64,000 nt of DNA from Prochlorococcus marinus str. MIT 1214 (GCF_027359355.1 NZ_CP114777.1:1488001-1552000); one strand, 5' to 3'; shown: positions 26,250-35,892, counted from the stretch's first letter. Notes: a model not told the origin generated them from the letters alone. Translations and numbers: made by a program.

Positions 26250-27827
26250 CTATGGCTGACATAATGGAATTAAATTCGATTCATAGAGATTTGATTTGTT
26301 GCCTATGTCGCTTTGATTTTTTTGATTGACTTTGATATCACAAGGTTTGATATTGTCTAAACCTGTTTGCCTACTTAAATCAGCTAATAAAGTGTTATAG
26401 CTCGTGACCGAAATAATATAACGAACCTCGGAATCAGTTAAATCTCTTTGGTTGTTTACAACTTCTCGTTGTGTAGTAATTCCTGATTTATATCTAAGCT
26501 TGGCAAGCCTTAGAGACTCTCTTGCAGATAAAACTTCCGTATATGAAGCAGAAATATTTAGTTTGGCCGATTCTAGTTTAAAGAATACTTCTTCAACTTC
26601 TCTTCTGATTTGAGCTCTTCTTGTGGCAAAAATAAGTTTTGCTTCTTCTGCTTTGCTTTTGTTGTAATTATATAAAGATCTTGCATTGCCTCCATCAAAA
26701 ACAAACCATGTTGCATTGAGCCCAATGGTGTTAGAAAAACTTGACGATTGATTGCTAGTGTTTGGAGAGATTTGATTTATTTCACCCTTTGCAAATGTAG
26801 AGGTTGATGTATTTACTATGCTTAATTTTGGTTGGCTAGCAGCTAGTGCAGCATTGGCATTACTATTATTAATTGATATATCTAGTAGAATGCTTTCAAG
26901 CTCTTCTCTTGAATTATAAGCAGCAATAATACTATCTTCTAATGATAAATCCCATAGGCCTATTACTTGAGTTTTTGAGCCAATTAAAGGTGTTACATCT
27001 TCTGGAAAATTAAGTATTTCAGCAAGAGATCTTTGACCAATTTTTTGATCTCCTAATTTGATATTTAATAACTGTTGATCTCTAGCTAGTTGTGTTTTTG
27101 CTTCTAGAACCTCTAATTTTGTACCAATGCCTGATTCAAATCTGATTTCTGCGTCTTTTAATCCAAGGTTAGAGGATTCTATTGATTTTTTTGCTACTTC
27201 TATTTCCTCATTTGCTTTTTGCAAATTGAAGTAACGTTTTTTTGCCTCTAATTTTAAATCTCTTAGTATTTTTGAATAAGAATACTTTGATTTTTCAAAA
27301 CTATCTCTAGCTGAAGCTATCTCTGGGACTCTCGCAGGATTAATTACATCCCATTTAATTTGAGCAGATATTGAGGAGCTCCATTGTTTACTTGAAGTGT
27401 CTTGTATTAAACTTGATTCGTTATAATTATTAGATTTAAGATATTGAGGAATTCCGTTGGCTGTTAGGTTTAATGTTGGGTACCAGGAGGATAATGAACT
27501 TTTTAAAATTGATTTAGCTTGATCTATTCTTTCTAAATAGATTTTGATAGTTCGATTGTTATTTATAAGTATGTTTTCTAACTGATCTAGATTAACCTTT
27601 TGATAAGTTTTTACTAAAACTTCTCGCGATCTGGAGGGTAATAAAAGATCCTCAGGTGAATTTAATTCATATAAGACTCCTTGTTGTTTTTGAGTTTCGC
27701 TTTTATTTGAATCTCCTTTTAACTTTATATTGGAAGTTATTTTTTGCGAACTGGTAGCCCATAAAGGATTTAGCCCAGAAATAAATAAACCTGCAACAAT
27801 TAGGAACTTTCTTTTAACTCTCCTCAT
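26250..27827 (-). CDS. TolC-type outer-membrane efflux protein
   Basis: An outer-membrane channel subunit of tripartite export systems. The N-terminus MRRVKRKFLIVAGLFISGLN with PLWA is a classic signal peptide, so I use the ATG at 27827; an upstream ATG at 27878 would add 17 residues ahead of the signal and overlap the preceding gene. The mature part shows the duplicated TolC repeat. Long coiled-coil helices include LKLEAKKRYFNLQKANEEIEVAKK and the second repeat RRAQIRREVEEVFFKLESA, and each repeat contains a RFESGIGT/RYKSGITT motif. The product is about 525 residues. The exporter it serves is not in this window. Confidence 0.9.
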   Translation of the reverse strand: MRRVKRKFLIVAGLFISGLNPLWATSSQKITSNIKLKGDSNKSETQKQQGVLYELNSPEDLLLPSRSREVLVKTYQKVNLDQLENILINNNRTIKIYLERIDQAKSILKSSLSSWYPTLNLTANGIPQYLKSNNYNESSLIQDTSSKQWSSSISAQIKWDVINPARVPEIASARDSFEKSKYSYSKILRDLKLEAKKRYFNLQKANEEIEVAKKSIESSNLGLKDAEIRFESGIGTKLEVLEAKTQLARDQQLLNIKLGDQKIGQRSLAEILNFPEDVTPLIGSKTQVIGLWDLSLEDSIIAAYNSREELESILLDISINNSNANAALAASQPKLSIVNTSTSTFAKGEINQISPNTSNQSSSFSNTIGLNATWFVFDGGNARSLYNYNKSKAEEAKLIFATRRAQIRREVEEVFFKLESAKLNISASYTEVLSARESLRLAKLRYKSGITTQREVVNNQRDLTDSEVRYIISVTSYNTLLADLSRQTGLDNIKPCDIKVNQKNQSDIGNKSNLYESNLIPLCQP

Positions 27828-27864
27828 AGTTATAAGAAAAACTGCGATGGATTTGGTAAAGCAA

Positions 27865-29214
27865 TTATGCTTTACCAAGTGCTTTGTTCACGATGTCTTG
27901 TGCATCATAGACAATTCTTACAGACACATTAAGTGACGAAGAGAGCTCTTCAAGAGTCATGTCATCAAGAAAGATTTTTTCACCTTGCCTAAGCATGACG
28001 GATGGTAGAAGCAACTCATCCCCTAATTCTTTTCCTTGCAATCCTTTTAATAGGTCTTGGCCTGTGAGTAGGCCTGTCACTATTTGCTCTTGACCCCAAT
28101 AAGGACTTGGAAGCCCATATAGATGCAGTATGAAATTATTTATTTTATTTAGTCGGTTGCAAGGCTTCTGTAATTCATTTTCAACAAGTTTGCCAACAAC
28201 CCAGCTGCAGGTTTTGTTTTGATCAATTTTGATAGGCAGATTTCTGGTAGCTTCATCCATTGCTCTAAGAAAACTGCGAATACTTCCTACCCCATTTTCT
28301 TTTTGAGGTAAATCTTCATAAGAATTTAGTGAGGGTAAAGGTTTCTGAGCTATTAAATACCATTCGTCAGATAACCAGGCAAAACGGGAACCCATTGATT
28401 TATAAAACATTTTCTGCATTGACTCAACTTGATTGATGATTTGTGTCGCACAAAAAGAATCCACGGGTATTAGCCCATCATTGCTTGGACGAAACCTTGT
28501 TAATCCAACTGGAACTATTGCTACTGAAAGGACCACAGGAAAATTTCCTTGTGCAAATCTATATAGATCGTGAATGGTTTTGTCTAAAGCTTTTCCATCA
28601 TTTATTTGAGGGCAAACAACAATTTGTGCATGAATTTGTATTCTTTTTTCTGAGAACCAAGCTAATTGATTTAAAAGGTCAATAGCTTTAGGATTCCTTA
28701 GCAATTTGGACCTTAAAGAGGGTTCTGTTGCATGCACTGATACAAATAAAGGACTGAGTCTTTGTTGATCGATTCTCAGCCAGTCTTGTTCGGAAAGATT
28801 AGTAAGTGTTAAGTAAGAACCATATAAAAAACTTAGCCTATAGTCGTCATCTTTGAGATATAAGCTTTTTCTTTTTCCTGAAGGCTGTTGGTCAATAAAA
28901 CAAAATGGACATTGATTATTGCATTGTTTTAATTCATCAAATAAAGCTTCAGTAAAAGCAAGTCCTAACTCATCATCACAATCTTTTTCGATGTCAACTG
29001 TGTGTTTTTTACCTTTTTCATCTAAAATAATTAGTTGAATATTTTCTTCAGCAATAAGAAATTTGTAATCAATAAGATCTCTTGGTTTTACACCATTAAT
29101 GCTAAGTAATTGATCTCCAACTTCAAATCCAAGCTCCTCGCCTATAGAACCTTTTTCGATTGAAGCAACAACCGCAGGTTTGATTTTGTTTTTAGTTATT
29201 TTTAATGTGCTCAT
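27865..29214 (-). CDS. cyanobacterial PDZ/radical-SAM FeS protein (DUF512 family)
   Basis: The N-terminal PDZ-like domain (about 1-75, ASIEKGSIGEELGFEVGDQLLSING) is followed by a radical-SAM core with the cluster motif CNNQCPFC (Cys98, Cys102, Cys105). The DUF512 C-terminal half ends with a VMLRQGEKIFLDDMTLEELS segment. This matches the family described as putative FeS-containing cyanobacterial-specific oxidoreductase (TIGR03279). The reaction is unknown. Length 449 is normal. The gene precedes tolC on the same strand, and a 390-base spacer lies upstream. Confidence 0.92.
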   Translation of the reverse strand: MSTLKITKNKIKPAVVASIEKGSIGEELGFEVGDQLLSINGVKPRDLIDYKFLIAEENIQLIILDEKGKKHTVDIEKDCDDELGLAFTEALFDELKQCNNQCPFCFIDQQPSGKRKSLYLKDDDYRLSFLYGSYLTLTNLSEQDWLRIDQQRLSPLFVSVHATEPSLRSKLLRNPKAIDLLNQLAWFSEKRIQIHAQIVVCPQINDGKALDKTIHDLYRFAQGNFPVVLSVAIVPVGLTRFRPSNDGLIPVDSFCATQIINQVESMQKMFYKSMGSRFAWLSDEWYLIAQKPLPSLNSYEDLPQKENGVGSIRSFLRAMDEATRNLPIKIDQNKTCSWVVGKLVENELQKPCNRLNKINNFILHLYGLPSPYWGQEQIVTGLLTGQDLLKGLQGKELGDELLLPSVMLRQGEKIFLDDMTLEELSSSLNVSVRIVYDAQDIVNKALGKA

Positions 29215-29604
29215 TTATGCTCCTAAACAAGAAAATAAATTTTTATACTTTTCGGATGGTTTGAAAAAAATTCAATTGATCTTGCGGAATCATGTATTTT
29301 TCAATAATAAGTAAATTTTCAACAAAAAGTACTTAAGAAGATTTTTTGAATCATCTCTTTTTCTGAAGATTTTAAAAACTGGACCTTAAAAAGTATTTTA
29401 ATCATTTTAATTAAGAAGTTTTGAAGAGTTTTTTAAACTTTGTTATTTGTATTCCAAAGACTGTTTGGTTTGGGTATCGACTTGAATGTAAATTCATAGA
29501 AGGTTGAACTGAAAACCAACTCAGTTTTATTCATTCTGATTTACTCAAACAATCCCACCAAGCCCACTAATCAAGATTCGTCCTACCTTTCAAAGCCAAG
29601 GACT
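29215..29604. other. 390-base spacer between divergent genes
   Basis: This AT-rich spacer separates the radical-SAM gene (minus) from the DUF3120 gene (plus). I see no tRNA, no convincing intrinsic terminator and no conserved small frame. The frame of the DUF3120 gene is open back to a stop at 29497 but contains no ATG or GTG there. Divergent promoters are expected, and a small RNA cannot be excluded. Confidence 0.4.
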
Positions 29605-30264
29605 TTGCAATTTTGGGCTAGCACAATGGTTGTCCTGCCGGTTTTTGTTCAGGCTCCATGGGTTCATGTGTTCCCTTTTTCAGCTTTTTTATTTGGATTC
29701 ATCATATTTTTTCTTGGATTTTATTTACTAAAATTTTGTGGTGATAGATGGTCCTCTATTGGTTCGTTATTGGTTGGTGTGAGTTGGAGCTGGTTAGGAG
29801 GATGTCTTTTTTGGGGATGGTTAAGAGCTCATCCTGTGTGGCATTTGCCTGTTGAGTCAATAGCTTTGCCAATAGCAGTAAGCCTTTTAAATTCTCGATG
29901 GAAAATTGGAGCCAGTTTCTATTTGGCATCTCTTTTAGGAACTGCTTTTACTGACGTAATGATTGTCTTGACAGGTGTCATGAAAGCGTGGCCCCAAGTT
30001 GTAGATGCGCCTTTTTCAGAAGCCTCAAAAATGTTGAGTTTAACTGCGGAACAATTATTGGAACCTTTTTCATTATTTGCCATTTTCATCGCGGCACTTT
30101 TAATCCTTTTGATAGCAAATTGGATGAATCAAAAATCAAAAAGTGAATCTTTATCTTCTGATGCTTGGCTTGTATCCAGTTCAGCTTTGACAACAACCTT
30201 ATGGGTTGATGGTTTATTTTTTGCGACTACATTGATTCAGCCTCAACTCAGTGGATTAATCTGA
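29605..30264 (+). CDS. DUF3120 membrane protein
   Basis: A 219-residue integral membrane protein with about six hydrophobic helices. Motifs such as VFVQAPWVHVFPFSAFLFG, GVSWSWLGGCLFWGWLRAHP, WHLPVESIALPIA and TDVMIVLTGVMKAWP match the cyanobacterial DUF3120 family as I remember it. The function is unknown. The only reasonable start codon in the open frame is TTG at 29605, since no ATG or GTG occurs between it and the upstream stop. The nadB gene begins 13 bases downstream, so co-transcription is likely. Confidence 0.82.
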   Translation: MQFWASTMVVLPVFVQAPWVHVFPFSAFLFGFIIFFLGFYLLKFCGDRWSSIGSLLVGVSWSWLGGCLFWGWLRAHPVWHLPVESIALPIAVSLLNSRWKIGASFYLASLLGTAFTDVMIVLTGVMKAWPQVVDAPFSEASKMLSLTAEQLLEPFSLFAIFIAALLILLIANWMNQKSKSESLSSDAWLVSSSALTTTLWVDGLFFATTLIQPQLSGLI

Positions 30265-30277
30265 AAATTGATATTTT

Positions 30278-31978
30278 ATGGATTTAAATACTGGATTTAA
30301 TAAAAATGACATTTACTCAACTAATTGGGATGTAATTGTTATTGGAGCAGGAGCTGCGGGCTTAATGTCCTCTCTTGAATTGCCAGCAAATCTTAAAACT
30401 TTACTGTTAAATCGTAATACTAGTAAGCGTTCCTCAAGTAGATGGGCACAAGGAGGAATGGCTGCTGTGACGAGAATCGAAGATAGCGAGGATATTCATG
30501 CTCTGGATACCATTAAGGCTGGGGCCGGACTTTGTGATTCTGAAGCGGTACATATGTTTGTTCAAAGTGCGCCGAGATTAGTAGATAGACTTTTGAAACT
30601 AGGCATGGAATTTGATAGAAAGTCTGGAAAGTTATCTACAACTCTTGAGGCTGCTCACACTCATAGACGAGTACTTCATGTAAAAGATAGAACTGGAAAG
30701 GCATTGGTAGATGTTCTTAATGAGCAAGTTGATCAAAGAGATAATGTTCTGCATCAAAGAGGAATAAGAGTGACTCAAATTTGGGTCGAAAGAGGAAGAT
30801 GTTTAGGGGTACAAGTTTTAGATGGACCAGCTTTGCGCTGGATAAAAGCAAAGGCAGTAGTTTTAGCTACCGGAGGCGGTGGAGATTTGTTTGCTAATAC
30901 CACAAATCCAACTCAAGCTGCTGGGGAGGGAATTGCCTTGGCGTGGAGAGCTGGGGCTTTCATAGAAGATCTCGAATTCTTTCAGTTTCACCCAACTGCT
31001 CTGAAATTGGATGATGCGCCTTCGTTTTTGATTTCTGAAGCTTTGAGAGGGGAGGGCGCACTTTTAGTGGATTCTTTAGGAAAGAGCCCCGTAGATCAAC
31101 TGGAAGGGAAAGATCTTGCATCAAGAGATCAGGTCAGTAGGGCATTGTTTAAAGCAATGCAAAAGCAAAAAGTTGATCACATTGGTCTGGATGTTAAATC
31201 CATTGCTGTTGAGGATGTAGAGGCTCGATTTCCCTCGATTTTTCAAAGGTGCAGAGAGCTTGGCTTAGAACCTTTAAAAGAAGTAATCCCCGTAGCCCCA
31301 TCTGCCCATTATTGGATGGGCGGTGTCGCTACCAACTTGAAGGCACAGACAAATATCAAAGGACTTTTTGCAATAGGTGAGGTTGCATGTACTGGTCTGC
31401 ATGGTGCAAATAGGCTTGCAAGCAATTCATTAATGGAATGTTTGGTTTTTGCAAATCAAATGCAAAATATTGAATTAAATGATTTCAAAACTTGTGATAT
31501 ATCAGGAAACAATTTCAGTTTTCACAAATCTAATCTTCGCTTTTCTAAGGATCAAGGAACTAAGTATTTATCAAAAGAAATTGAAAAACTTAGACAATTA
31601 TGCTGGCGCGAGGCTGGAGTTGATCGATCACGAAAAGGAATGAGTGCTGCTCTTGCAAAAGTTAAACGAGATTATCAAAATCTTTTAGACGAGCCCTTAT
31701 TGAATTTGGTTTTTTCTCAGTCAAAATATGCAATTAACGAATTTGATGAAATTGCCAGGAGAGACCTAAATTTGCTGCTTGATTTAAGTAATCGACAAAT
31801 GTCAAGTTTACTTATGTTGGAGGCTTGTTTGTTTCGTGAAGAGAGTAGAGGTGGGCACTTTAGAGATGACTTTCCTACTTCCGTTCCTTTTTGGCGATGT
31901 CATACTCGTCAAAAAAAAGGAATGAATATTCATACAAGACCCATTATGGATAAAGCTGAGTTTCCTAAAAATCTTTAG
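30278..31978 (+). CDS. nadB: L-aspartate oxidase
   Basis: NadB oxidises aspartate to iminoaspartate, the first step of NAD synthesis in bacteria, using FAD. The FAD-binding loop GAGAAGL is at about 23-29. Then come the RWAQGGMAAV motif, the TLEAAHTHRRVLH active-site segment, LATGGGGDLFANTTNPTQAAGEG, FFQFHPTAL and the catalytic SEALRGEGALLVD region. The late HGANRLASNSLMECLVF motif is also present. Length 566 is at the long end of the family. The 3' end overlaps the convergent VKOR-thioredoxin gene by 14 bases. Confidence 0.95.
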   Translation: MDLNTGFNKNDIYSTNWDVIVIGAGAAGLMSSLELPANLKTLLLNRNTSKRSSSRWAQGGMAAVTRIEDSEDIHALDTIKAGAGLCDSEAVHMFVQSAPRLVDRLLKLGMEFDRKSGKLSTTLEAAHTHRRVLHVKDRTGKALVDVLNEQVDQRDNVLHQRGIRVTQIWVERGRCLGVQVLDGPALRWIKAKAVVLATGGGGDLFANTTNPTQAAGEGIALAWRAGAFIEDLEFFQFHPTALKLDDAPSFLISEALRGEGALLVDSLGKSPVDQLEGKDLASRDQVSRALFKAMQKQKVDHIGLDVKSIAVEDVEARFPSIFQRCRELGLEPLKEVIPVAPSAHYWMGGVATNLKAQTNIKGLFAIGEVACTGLHGANRLASNSLMECLVFANQMQNIELNDFKTCDISGNNFSFHKSNLRFSKDQGTKYLSKEIEKLRQLCWREAGVDRSRKGMSAALAKVKRDYQNLLDEPLLNLVFSQSKYAINEFDEIARRDLNLLLDLSNRQMSSLLMLEACLFREESRGGHFRDDFPTSVPFWRCHTRQKKGMNIHTRPIMDKAEFPKNL

Positions 31979-32906
31979 AGTATTTGTAATTGGTAAGTTC
32001 AGCTAATTCTTCAAGACTTTTCACTCCTGAATCAATTGAACCATTAATTTCCCAAGAAGGGAAACCTGTTATACCTTTAGCTTCGCAAAGTTCTCTTTTG
32101 TTGTTAAATCCATCTTTTGCACATTCAACTAAATTTAATTTTTCTGCAGCTTCTTTCCCGAACATTTCTTTTTGATCATGACAATGTGGGCACCAATAGG
32201 CGTTATACATAACGGCTCCTTCTTTTGTTAAATGTTCAGCGAGTTTTATTTTTTCAGGAGAACTTATCGCTATTACCGCAGGTGGCATGCCTGGAATATT
32301 ATTTGAAACTTCCTTAATAGCAGGATCGACTGATGATGACCATAATAGTCCTGCTAGAAGAACTGCTACTGACATAAGAAAACCTCTAAAAAATAATTTA
32401 CCATAATCTTCCCAACCGCCTCCAAATATATTTAATAATAGAACTGAAAGTGATATCAGAAAAGAAAGAAGACAGAAAAAACAGAAAGCTTTAATTTTAA
32501 ATATCATTACTGATAGTAAAATTAAGCTGAAAATAAAAGTAGATGTAGATATATAAAAAGATCCCCACCATGCAACTTTTGAGATATTATTTTTTTGGTT
32601 TTTGAGAATGGGTATTAATGGGAATATTGCCATTAATAATATTAATAAATAACTAATTAAACCTATTAATGATAATGGAATAGAGAAATTATTTGTTTGA
32701 AAGAAAGTCCCCCAAGGGCTATTTAAAACTTTATCGCAGCCTCCTAATCCACCTGGACAGTTTAAATTTCCTATGAAACCCCATTTATTTAGTGTTATGG
32801 ATCCTGTATCAATAACGCCAACTGTTGATAATACAGCTATTACAACCCTCGCCCATTTGGAACCTAGATCTTGTCGACGTCGACTCTTTAGTCTTGAAGA
32901 TCCCAT
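31965..32906 (-). CDS. VKOR-thioredoxin fusion (disulfide-bond formation)
   Basis: A membrane protein that forms disulfide bonds in the lumen/periplasm, homologous to cyanobacterial VKOR and plant LTO1. The VKOR domain (about 15-190) has loop cysteines C50 and C57 (NCPGGLGGC), the membrane CxxC C142/C145 (FCFFC) and several transmembrane helices. The C-terminal thioredoxin-like domain has CPHC (C239, C242) in NAYWCPHCHDQ and additional cysteines (VECAKDG, ELCEAKG). The fused domain serves as the oxidised partner. Length is 313. It overlaps nadB by 14 bases at the 3' end. Confidence 0.93.
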   Translation of the reverse strand: MGSSRLKSRRRQDLGSKWARVVIAVLSTVGVIDTGSITLNKWGFIGNLNCPGGLGGCDKVLNSPWGTFFQTNNFSIPLSLIGLISYLLILLMAIFPLIPILKNQKNNISKVAWWGSFYISTSTFIFSLILLSVMIFKIKAFCFFCLLSFLISLSVLLLNIFGGGWEDYGKLFFRGFLMSVAVLLAGLLWSSSVDPAIKEVSNNIPGMPPAVIAISSPEKIKLAEHLTKEGAVMYNAYWCPHCHDQKEMFGKEAAEKLNLVECAKDGFNNKRELCEAKGITGFPSWEINGSIDSGVKSLEELAELTNYKYSKDF

Positions 32907-33081
32907 GCAGTTGAATTTTAAATTATTGAATTTTTTTATTCTAATGAAGAATTAGTTTTAAGTCTGAATAATTTAAATTAATTCTAATGTTCTTTATATT
33001 TTAAGAACTATAAATATCTTGCTGAGTATTAAATATAAACCTCTTTAACTAATCCAGAACTAATAAGAGTGATTTCTTTAT

Positions 33082-33174
33082 TCAGATTAATTTAATAGCT
33101 TTCAGGGCTTTTTGAATCACGAATGCTGCAGAAAGACCTGCTCCAACAAAAACTAAGTAAAAAAGAATTCCCAT
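33082..33174 (-). CDS. petL: PetL-like cytochrome b6f small subunit
   Basis: A 30-residue frame, MGILFYLVFVGAGLSAAFVI followed by QKALKAIKLI, forms a single hydrophobic helix with a basic C-terminus. The length (PetL is about 31 residues) and the ending (-K-I-K-L-I, like known PetL ends) suit cytochrome b6f subunit VI. Such short proteins are easily missed and difficult to confirm by eye. It lies between the VKOR fusion and a DUF4346 gene, all on the minus strand. Alternatives are another single-span small subunit; coding itself is more certain than the name. Confidence 0.55.
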   Translation of the reverse strand: MGILFYLVFVGAGLSAAFVIQKALKAIKLI

Positions 33175-33236
33175 TTGATTTAAATTTCTCCACTAATAAT
33201 AGAACATCAGTGCTTTATCGTTTGAATTTATTAATT

Positions 33237-33638
33237 TTAATCTTGAATATATTGTTTACCAGTGATCAGGCATTGCTCCGCTCTCTGTAATTCACGACCA
33301 ATGTAAATCGCATGATCTAAATGACTTATGGGGAATGGACCATGACCCTCGGAGATTTGAATACCTACTTGCTTGGCACTCTTCCCTCTATAAATATTGT
33401 TTGGTTGATTTGTACTTTTTGTTTTACAACCAATTGGTTCTCCGGACTCTGGATCAATAGCTCGACCTTTTTGATCAATATCATTTAAATAATGTTCAAG
33501 TATTAACTCATTCGTTTTGGGTTCAATTTTTATTAAGAAATAACCTTTTGGGTCAAGTTCTATTTGCCGCTTGGATAATTTAGCGTCTAAAAGCGTTATT
33601 GAGTTAATTAAGTCTTCTTGAAGATCTAGATTGTTCAT
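33237..33638 (-). CDS. DUF4346 protein
   Basis: A 133-residue soluble protein of the DUF4346 type. The conserved parts seen here are RQIELDPKGYFLIKIEPK, the acidic strand region LILEHYLNDIDQKGRAIDPESG, and the C-terminal HLDHAIYIGRELQRAEQCLITGKQYIQD. DUF4346 occurs as a stand-alone protein in cyanobacteria and is related to pterin-binding methyltransferase families; no reaction is established. Neighbours on the same strand are the petL candidate and a small membrane protein gene. Confidence 0.82.
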   Translation of the reverse strand: MNNLDLQEDLINSITLLDAKLSKRQIELDPKGYFLIKIEPKTNELILEHYLNDIDQKGRAIDPESGEPIGCKTKSTNQPNNIYRGKSAKQVGIQISEGHGPFPISHLDHAIYIGRELQRAEQCLITGKQYIQD

Positions 33639-33712
33639 TTCTTTAATTTACAAATTAAAAAGAAGATACACAAGTGACTTATTATGTAGCTATTAGATTT
33701 TCCTGTAAAAAA

Positions 33713-33979
33713 TTATCCTGAAATAAAGCTTTTTAAGATTAAAAATATAAGCAGATTTACAAAAATAAAAGATAAATAAACAATACCTGGATTTTTTAGG
33801 CCTGCTGGTGCTGTTAGTTCATAGCCAAAAAGAGTAATAACACCTTGAGTCCCTTTATCTTTATAACTAAAAATTCCTTGAGCAAAAAAAGGTTTTTCTT
33901 CATTAGAATCAGTTTTATCTTGCTCGGTGGAAAGCGATTTATCCGTCTCTGGAGAATCTAGTAAATTCTTGTCTGTCAT
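33713..33979 (-). CDS. hypothetical single-span membrane protein, 88 aa
   Basis: The N-terminal 35 residues are acidic and disordered-looking (DSPETDKSLSTEQDKTDSNEE). A middle segment follows (FSYKDKGTQGVITLFGYELTAPAGLKNPGI) and then one C-terminal transmembrane helix (VYLSFIFVNLLIFLILKSF). It resembles small thylakoid-associated proteins in layout but lacks the ExxNGRxAMxG motif of Hli proteins. I do not recognise the family. The gene is preceded on the same strand by the FemAB-like gene, 31 bases away. Confidence 0.7.
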   Translation of the reverse strand: MTDKNLLDSPETDKSLSTEQDKTDSNEEKPFFAQGIFSYKDKGTQGVITLFGYELTAPAGLKNPGIVYLSFIFVNLLIFLILKSFISG

Positions 33980-34010
33980 TTAGATTAAGTCTTTAATTTG
34001 TATGAAGTTA

Positions 34011-35192
34011 CTATGTATTTGATAGTTTTGGCTCTTCAAACTTAAAAGGTACTTCATTATTTGTAGCGTTTATTTGGTCAAGCATTAACTTATTTGCTCT
34101 TGGTAGCCATTCTCTTATTAATGAGTCCATAGGTCGGTTGTACCATCTATGAAGACTTGCGTTGGGTTTAGCAATAAAACCTCTTCGTTTTTTGTGACTC
34201 CCGCCCGCTCCAGGATCAAAATATTTTATTTTATTTTCTATTGCCCACTCGATTGGGGAGTAATAACAAGCTTCAAAATGTAAATTATTGATATTTTTTA
34301 CTGCACCCCAATATCGTCCCCAAAGCATATTTTCGTTTTTTACGCATAATGACATTCCAATTGTTTTATCAATTGCTTCTTCTTTTGCATCAAATAAAAT
34401 AATATTTTCTTTAAGTTCTGTTGATGTAAGTTCAGTAAAAAATGATTCAGTGAGGTATTTACTTCCCCATACTCCCCATCTTGAACAATGAAGCTCATAA
34501 AAATAATGCATTTTTTTTAAATTCATTACATTTATTTGAGACCCACTAAGAGGTTCAACTTTTACTCCACATTTTTTTATGCTTTCTCTTTCTCTCTTAA
34601 TATTTCTACGTTGATTTGAATTAAATTTTTTTAAAAAATCAGAAAAACTGTTTTCTTCATTCAATTTCAATAAACTTTGTTGGTTGATCCACTTAGCACA
34701 ATTTAGAGATTCTGCTATTTTCATCCATTTAGGATCTACATATAAAAAATTACAACTGAGAATTCCATTTTGTTTGGCAAAACTATCAATTTCAGAGATT
34801 AATATTTTTGTTAGATCTAGATTATTAACTCCTTCTGCAAAAAGAAAGCGATAACCTTCTGTTGGACTTAACGGACTCATTCCTATTAGCTTTGGATAAT
34901 ATTGCAGTCCCATGTCTTGAGCTAGTTGAACAAAGGGATTATCAAAGATAAATTCTCCATAACTATGAGATTTAAGATAAAGAGGTGCACATGCAATTAA
35001 ATCATTTTCACTCCACGCAGAGAGAAATAATGGTTGCCATCCATATTTAGTGCTAACACTTTTTGATCTTTCTAATGCATTTAACCAATCCCATTTATAA
35101 AAAGGCGTTGAATTTTCTTTTAAAAAATTATTCCAAATAATTTTAGGAATTTCTTCGATTGTTGGATGCCATTTGATTTTTATATTGTTCAT
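34011..35192 (-). CDS. FemAB/GNAT-like protein (peptidogalycan biosynthesis family)
   Basis: The product fits the DUF482/FemAB-like family, whose members carry a GNAT-type fold and are annotated as peptidoglycan-related without firm proof. Motifs visible are FYKWDWLNALERS near the N-terminus, ACAPLYLKSHSYGEFIFD, the RRNIKRERESIKKCG segment, HYFYELHCSRWGVWGSKYL, and the C-terminal FDPGAGGSHKKRRGFIAKP. I start at the ATG at 35192 (393 residues). An ATG at 35255 would overlap the upstream reductase gene by 41 bases and add a segment without family resemblance. It probably follows the PTPS/reductase pair in one transcript. Confidence 0.82.
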   Translation of the reverse strand: MNNIKIKWHPTIEEIPKIIWNNFLKENSTPFYKWDWLNALERSKSVSTKYGWQPLFLSAWSENDLIACAPLYLKSHSYGEFIFDNPFVQLAQDMGLQYYPKLIGMSPLSPTEGYRFLFAEGVNNLDLTKILISEIDSFAKQNGILSCNFLYVDPKWMKIAESLNCAKWINQQSLLKLNEENSFSDFLKKFNSNQRRNIKRERESIKKCGVKVEPLSGSQINVMNLKKMHYFYELHCSRWGVWGSKYLTESFFTELTSTELKENIILFDAKEEAIDKTIGMSLCVKNENMLWGRYWGAVKNINNLHFEACYYSPIEWAIENKIKYFDPGAGGSHKKRRGFIAKPNASLHRWYNRPMDSLIREWLPRANKLMLDQINATNNEVPFKFEEPKLSNT

Positions 35193-35214
35193 TTCTTTTA
35201 TACTAAATATATAT

Positions 35215-35892
35215 TTAGGATAAATTATTTCTAAAATATCTGATAAGTAATTCATTATTACCGAGTTTTTTACTTTCTTTTAGAATCCAGTTATTTTTTT
35301 TATTCATGATTGTATTTAAGCTGCTTAATTTAGATGAAACCCAGCAGTAATCTCCTCCTATAAGATGAGGTGTAATGGTGATTTGTAATTCATCTATTAG
35401 ATCCTCTAAAAGAAAAGCTGAAATAAGATTTGCGCCTCCAAGTAATACAATTTTCGCAATTCCTTTTTGATACAAATCATCAAGAGAATCACGCCAAGTG
35501 AGTTTGAAATTTATTTTTTTATCGAATCCGTCAGGAAGCATTATCTCATTTTTCTTATCTTGTGCTTGTATCAACCATTTTTGAAGAGGTTGTTTAAAAA
35601 AAAGCCAATTTTCTGGAAAAATTATTTGATTGCTCGCTATTAGAGCAATTGGTTGCTCGTTCTTTCCTTCTGAAATTCTTTGCTTTAATAAGCTTTTATT
35701 TTTTATGACACAAATTGATTGGTGGTCTCTTAGCGTTTGCCCTCCCATTAAAATCCCATCAGACCAAGCAAGTGATTCTTCTAAAACTAAACGATCACCA
35801 GACTGACCTAATTGAGTTTCCCCTCCTTCTGGGTATGCGATACGTCCATCAATACTAGAAGCTAAAACTAATTTAACCCATTTTGTTTTCAA
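35215..35892 (-). CDS. RibD C-terminal-like (pyrimidine/pterin) reductase
   Basis: A dihydrofolate-reductase-fold protein of the RibD_C family. It begins WVKLVLASSIDGRIAYPEGG and has LAWSDGILMGGQTLRDH, VLLGGANLISAFLLEDLIDELQITITPHLIGG, which is the usual NADPH- and substrate-binding layout. Stand-alone members include riboflavin-pathway reductases and archaeal-type pterin reductases. The start is TTG at 35890-35892, directly after the TAA stop of the PTPS gene; no earlier ATG or GTG fits. This tight junction suggests translational coupling and a shared pathway. The substrate is not deducible; a pterin is an inference from context. Confidence 0.8.
   Translation of the reverse strand: MKTKWVKLVLASSIDGRIAYPEGGETQLGQSGDRLVLEESLAWSDGILMGGQTLRDHQSICVIKNKSLLKQRISEGKNEQPIALIASNQIIFPENWLFFKQPLQKWLIQAQDKKNEIMLPDGFDKKINFKLTWRDSLDDLYQKGIAKIVLLGGANLISAFLLEDLIDELQITITPHLIGGDYCWVSSKLSSLNTIMNKKNNWILKESKKLGNNELLIRYFRNNLS

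Noticed and set aside
33713-33979. 88-aa membrane protein as an Hli family member
   Set aside because: It has one membrane helix but lacks the ExxNGRxAMxG chlorophyll-binding motif.
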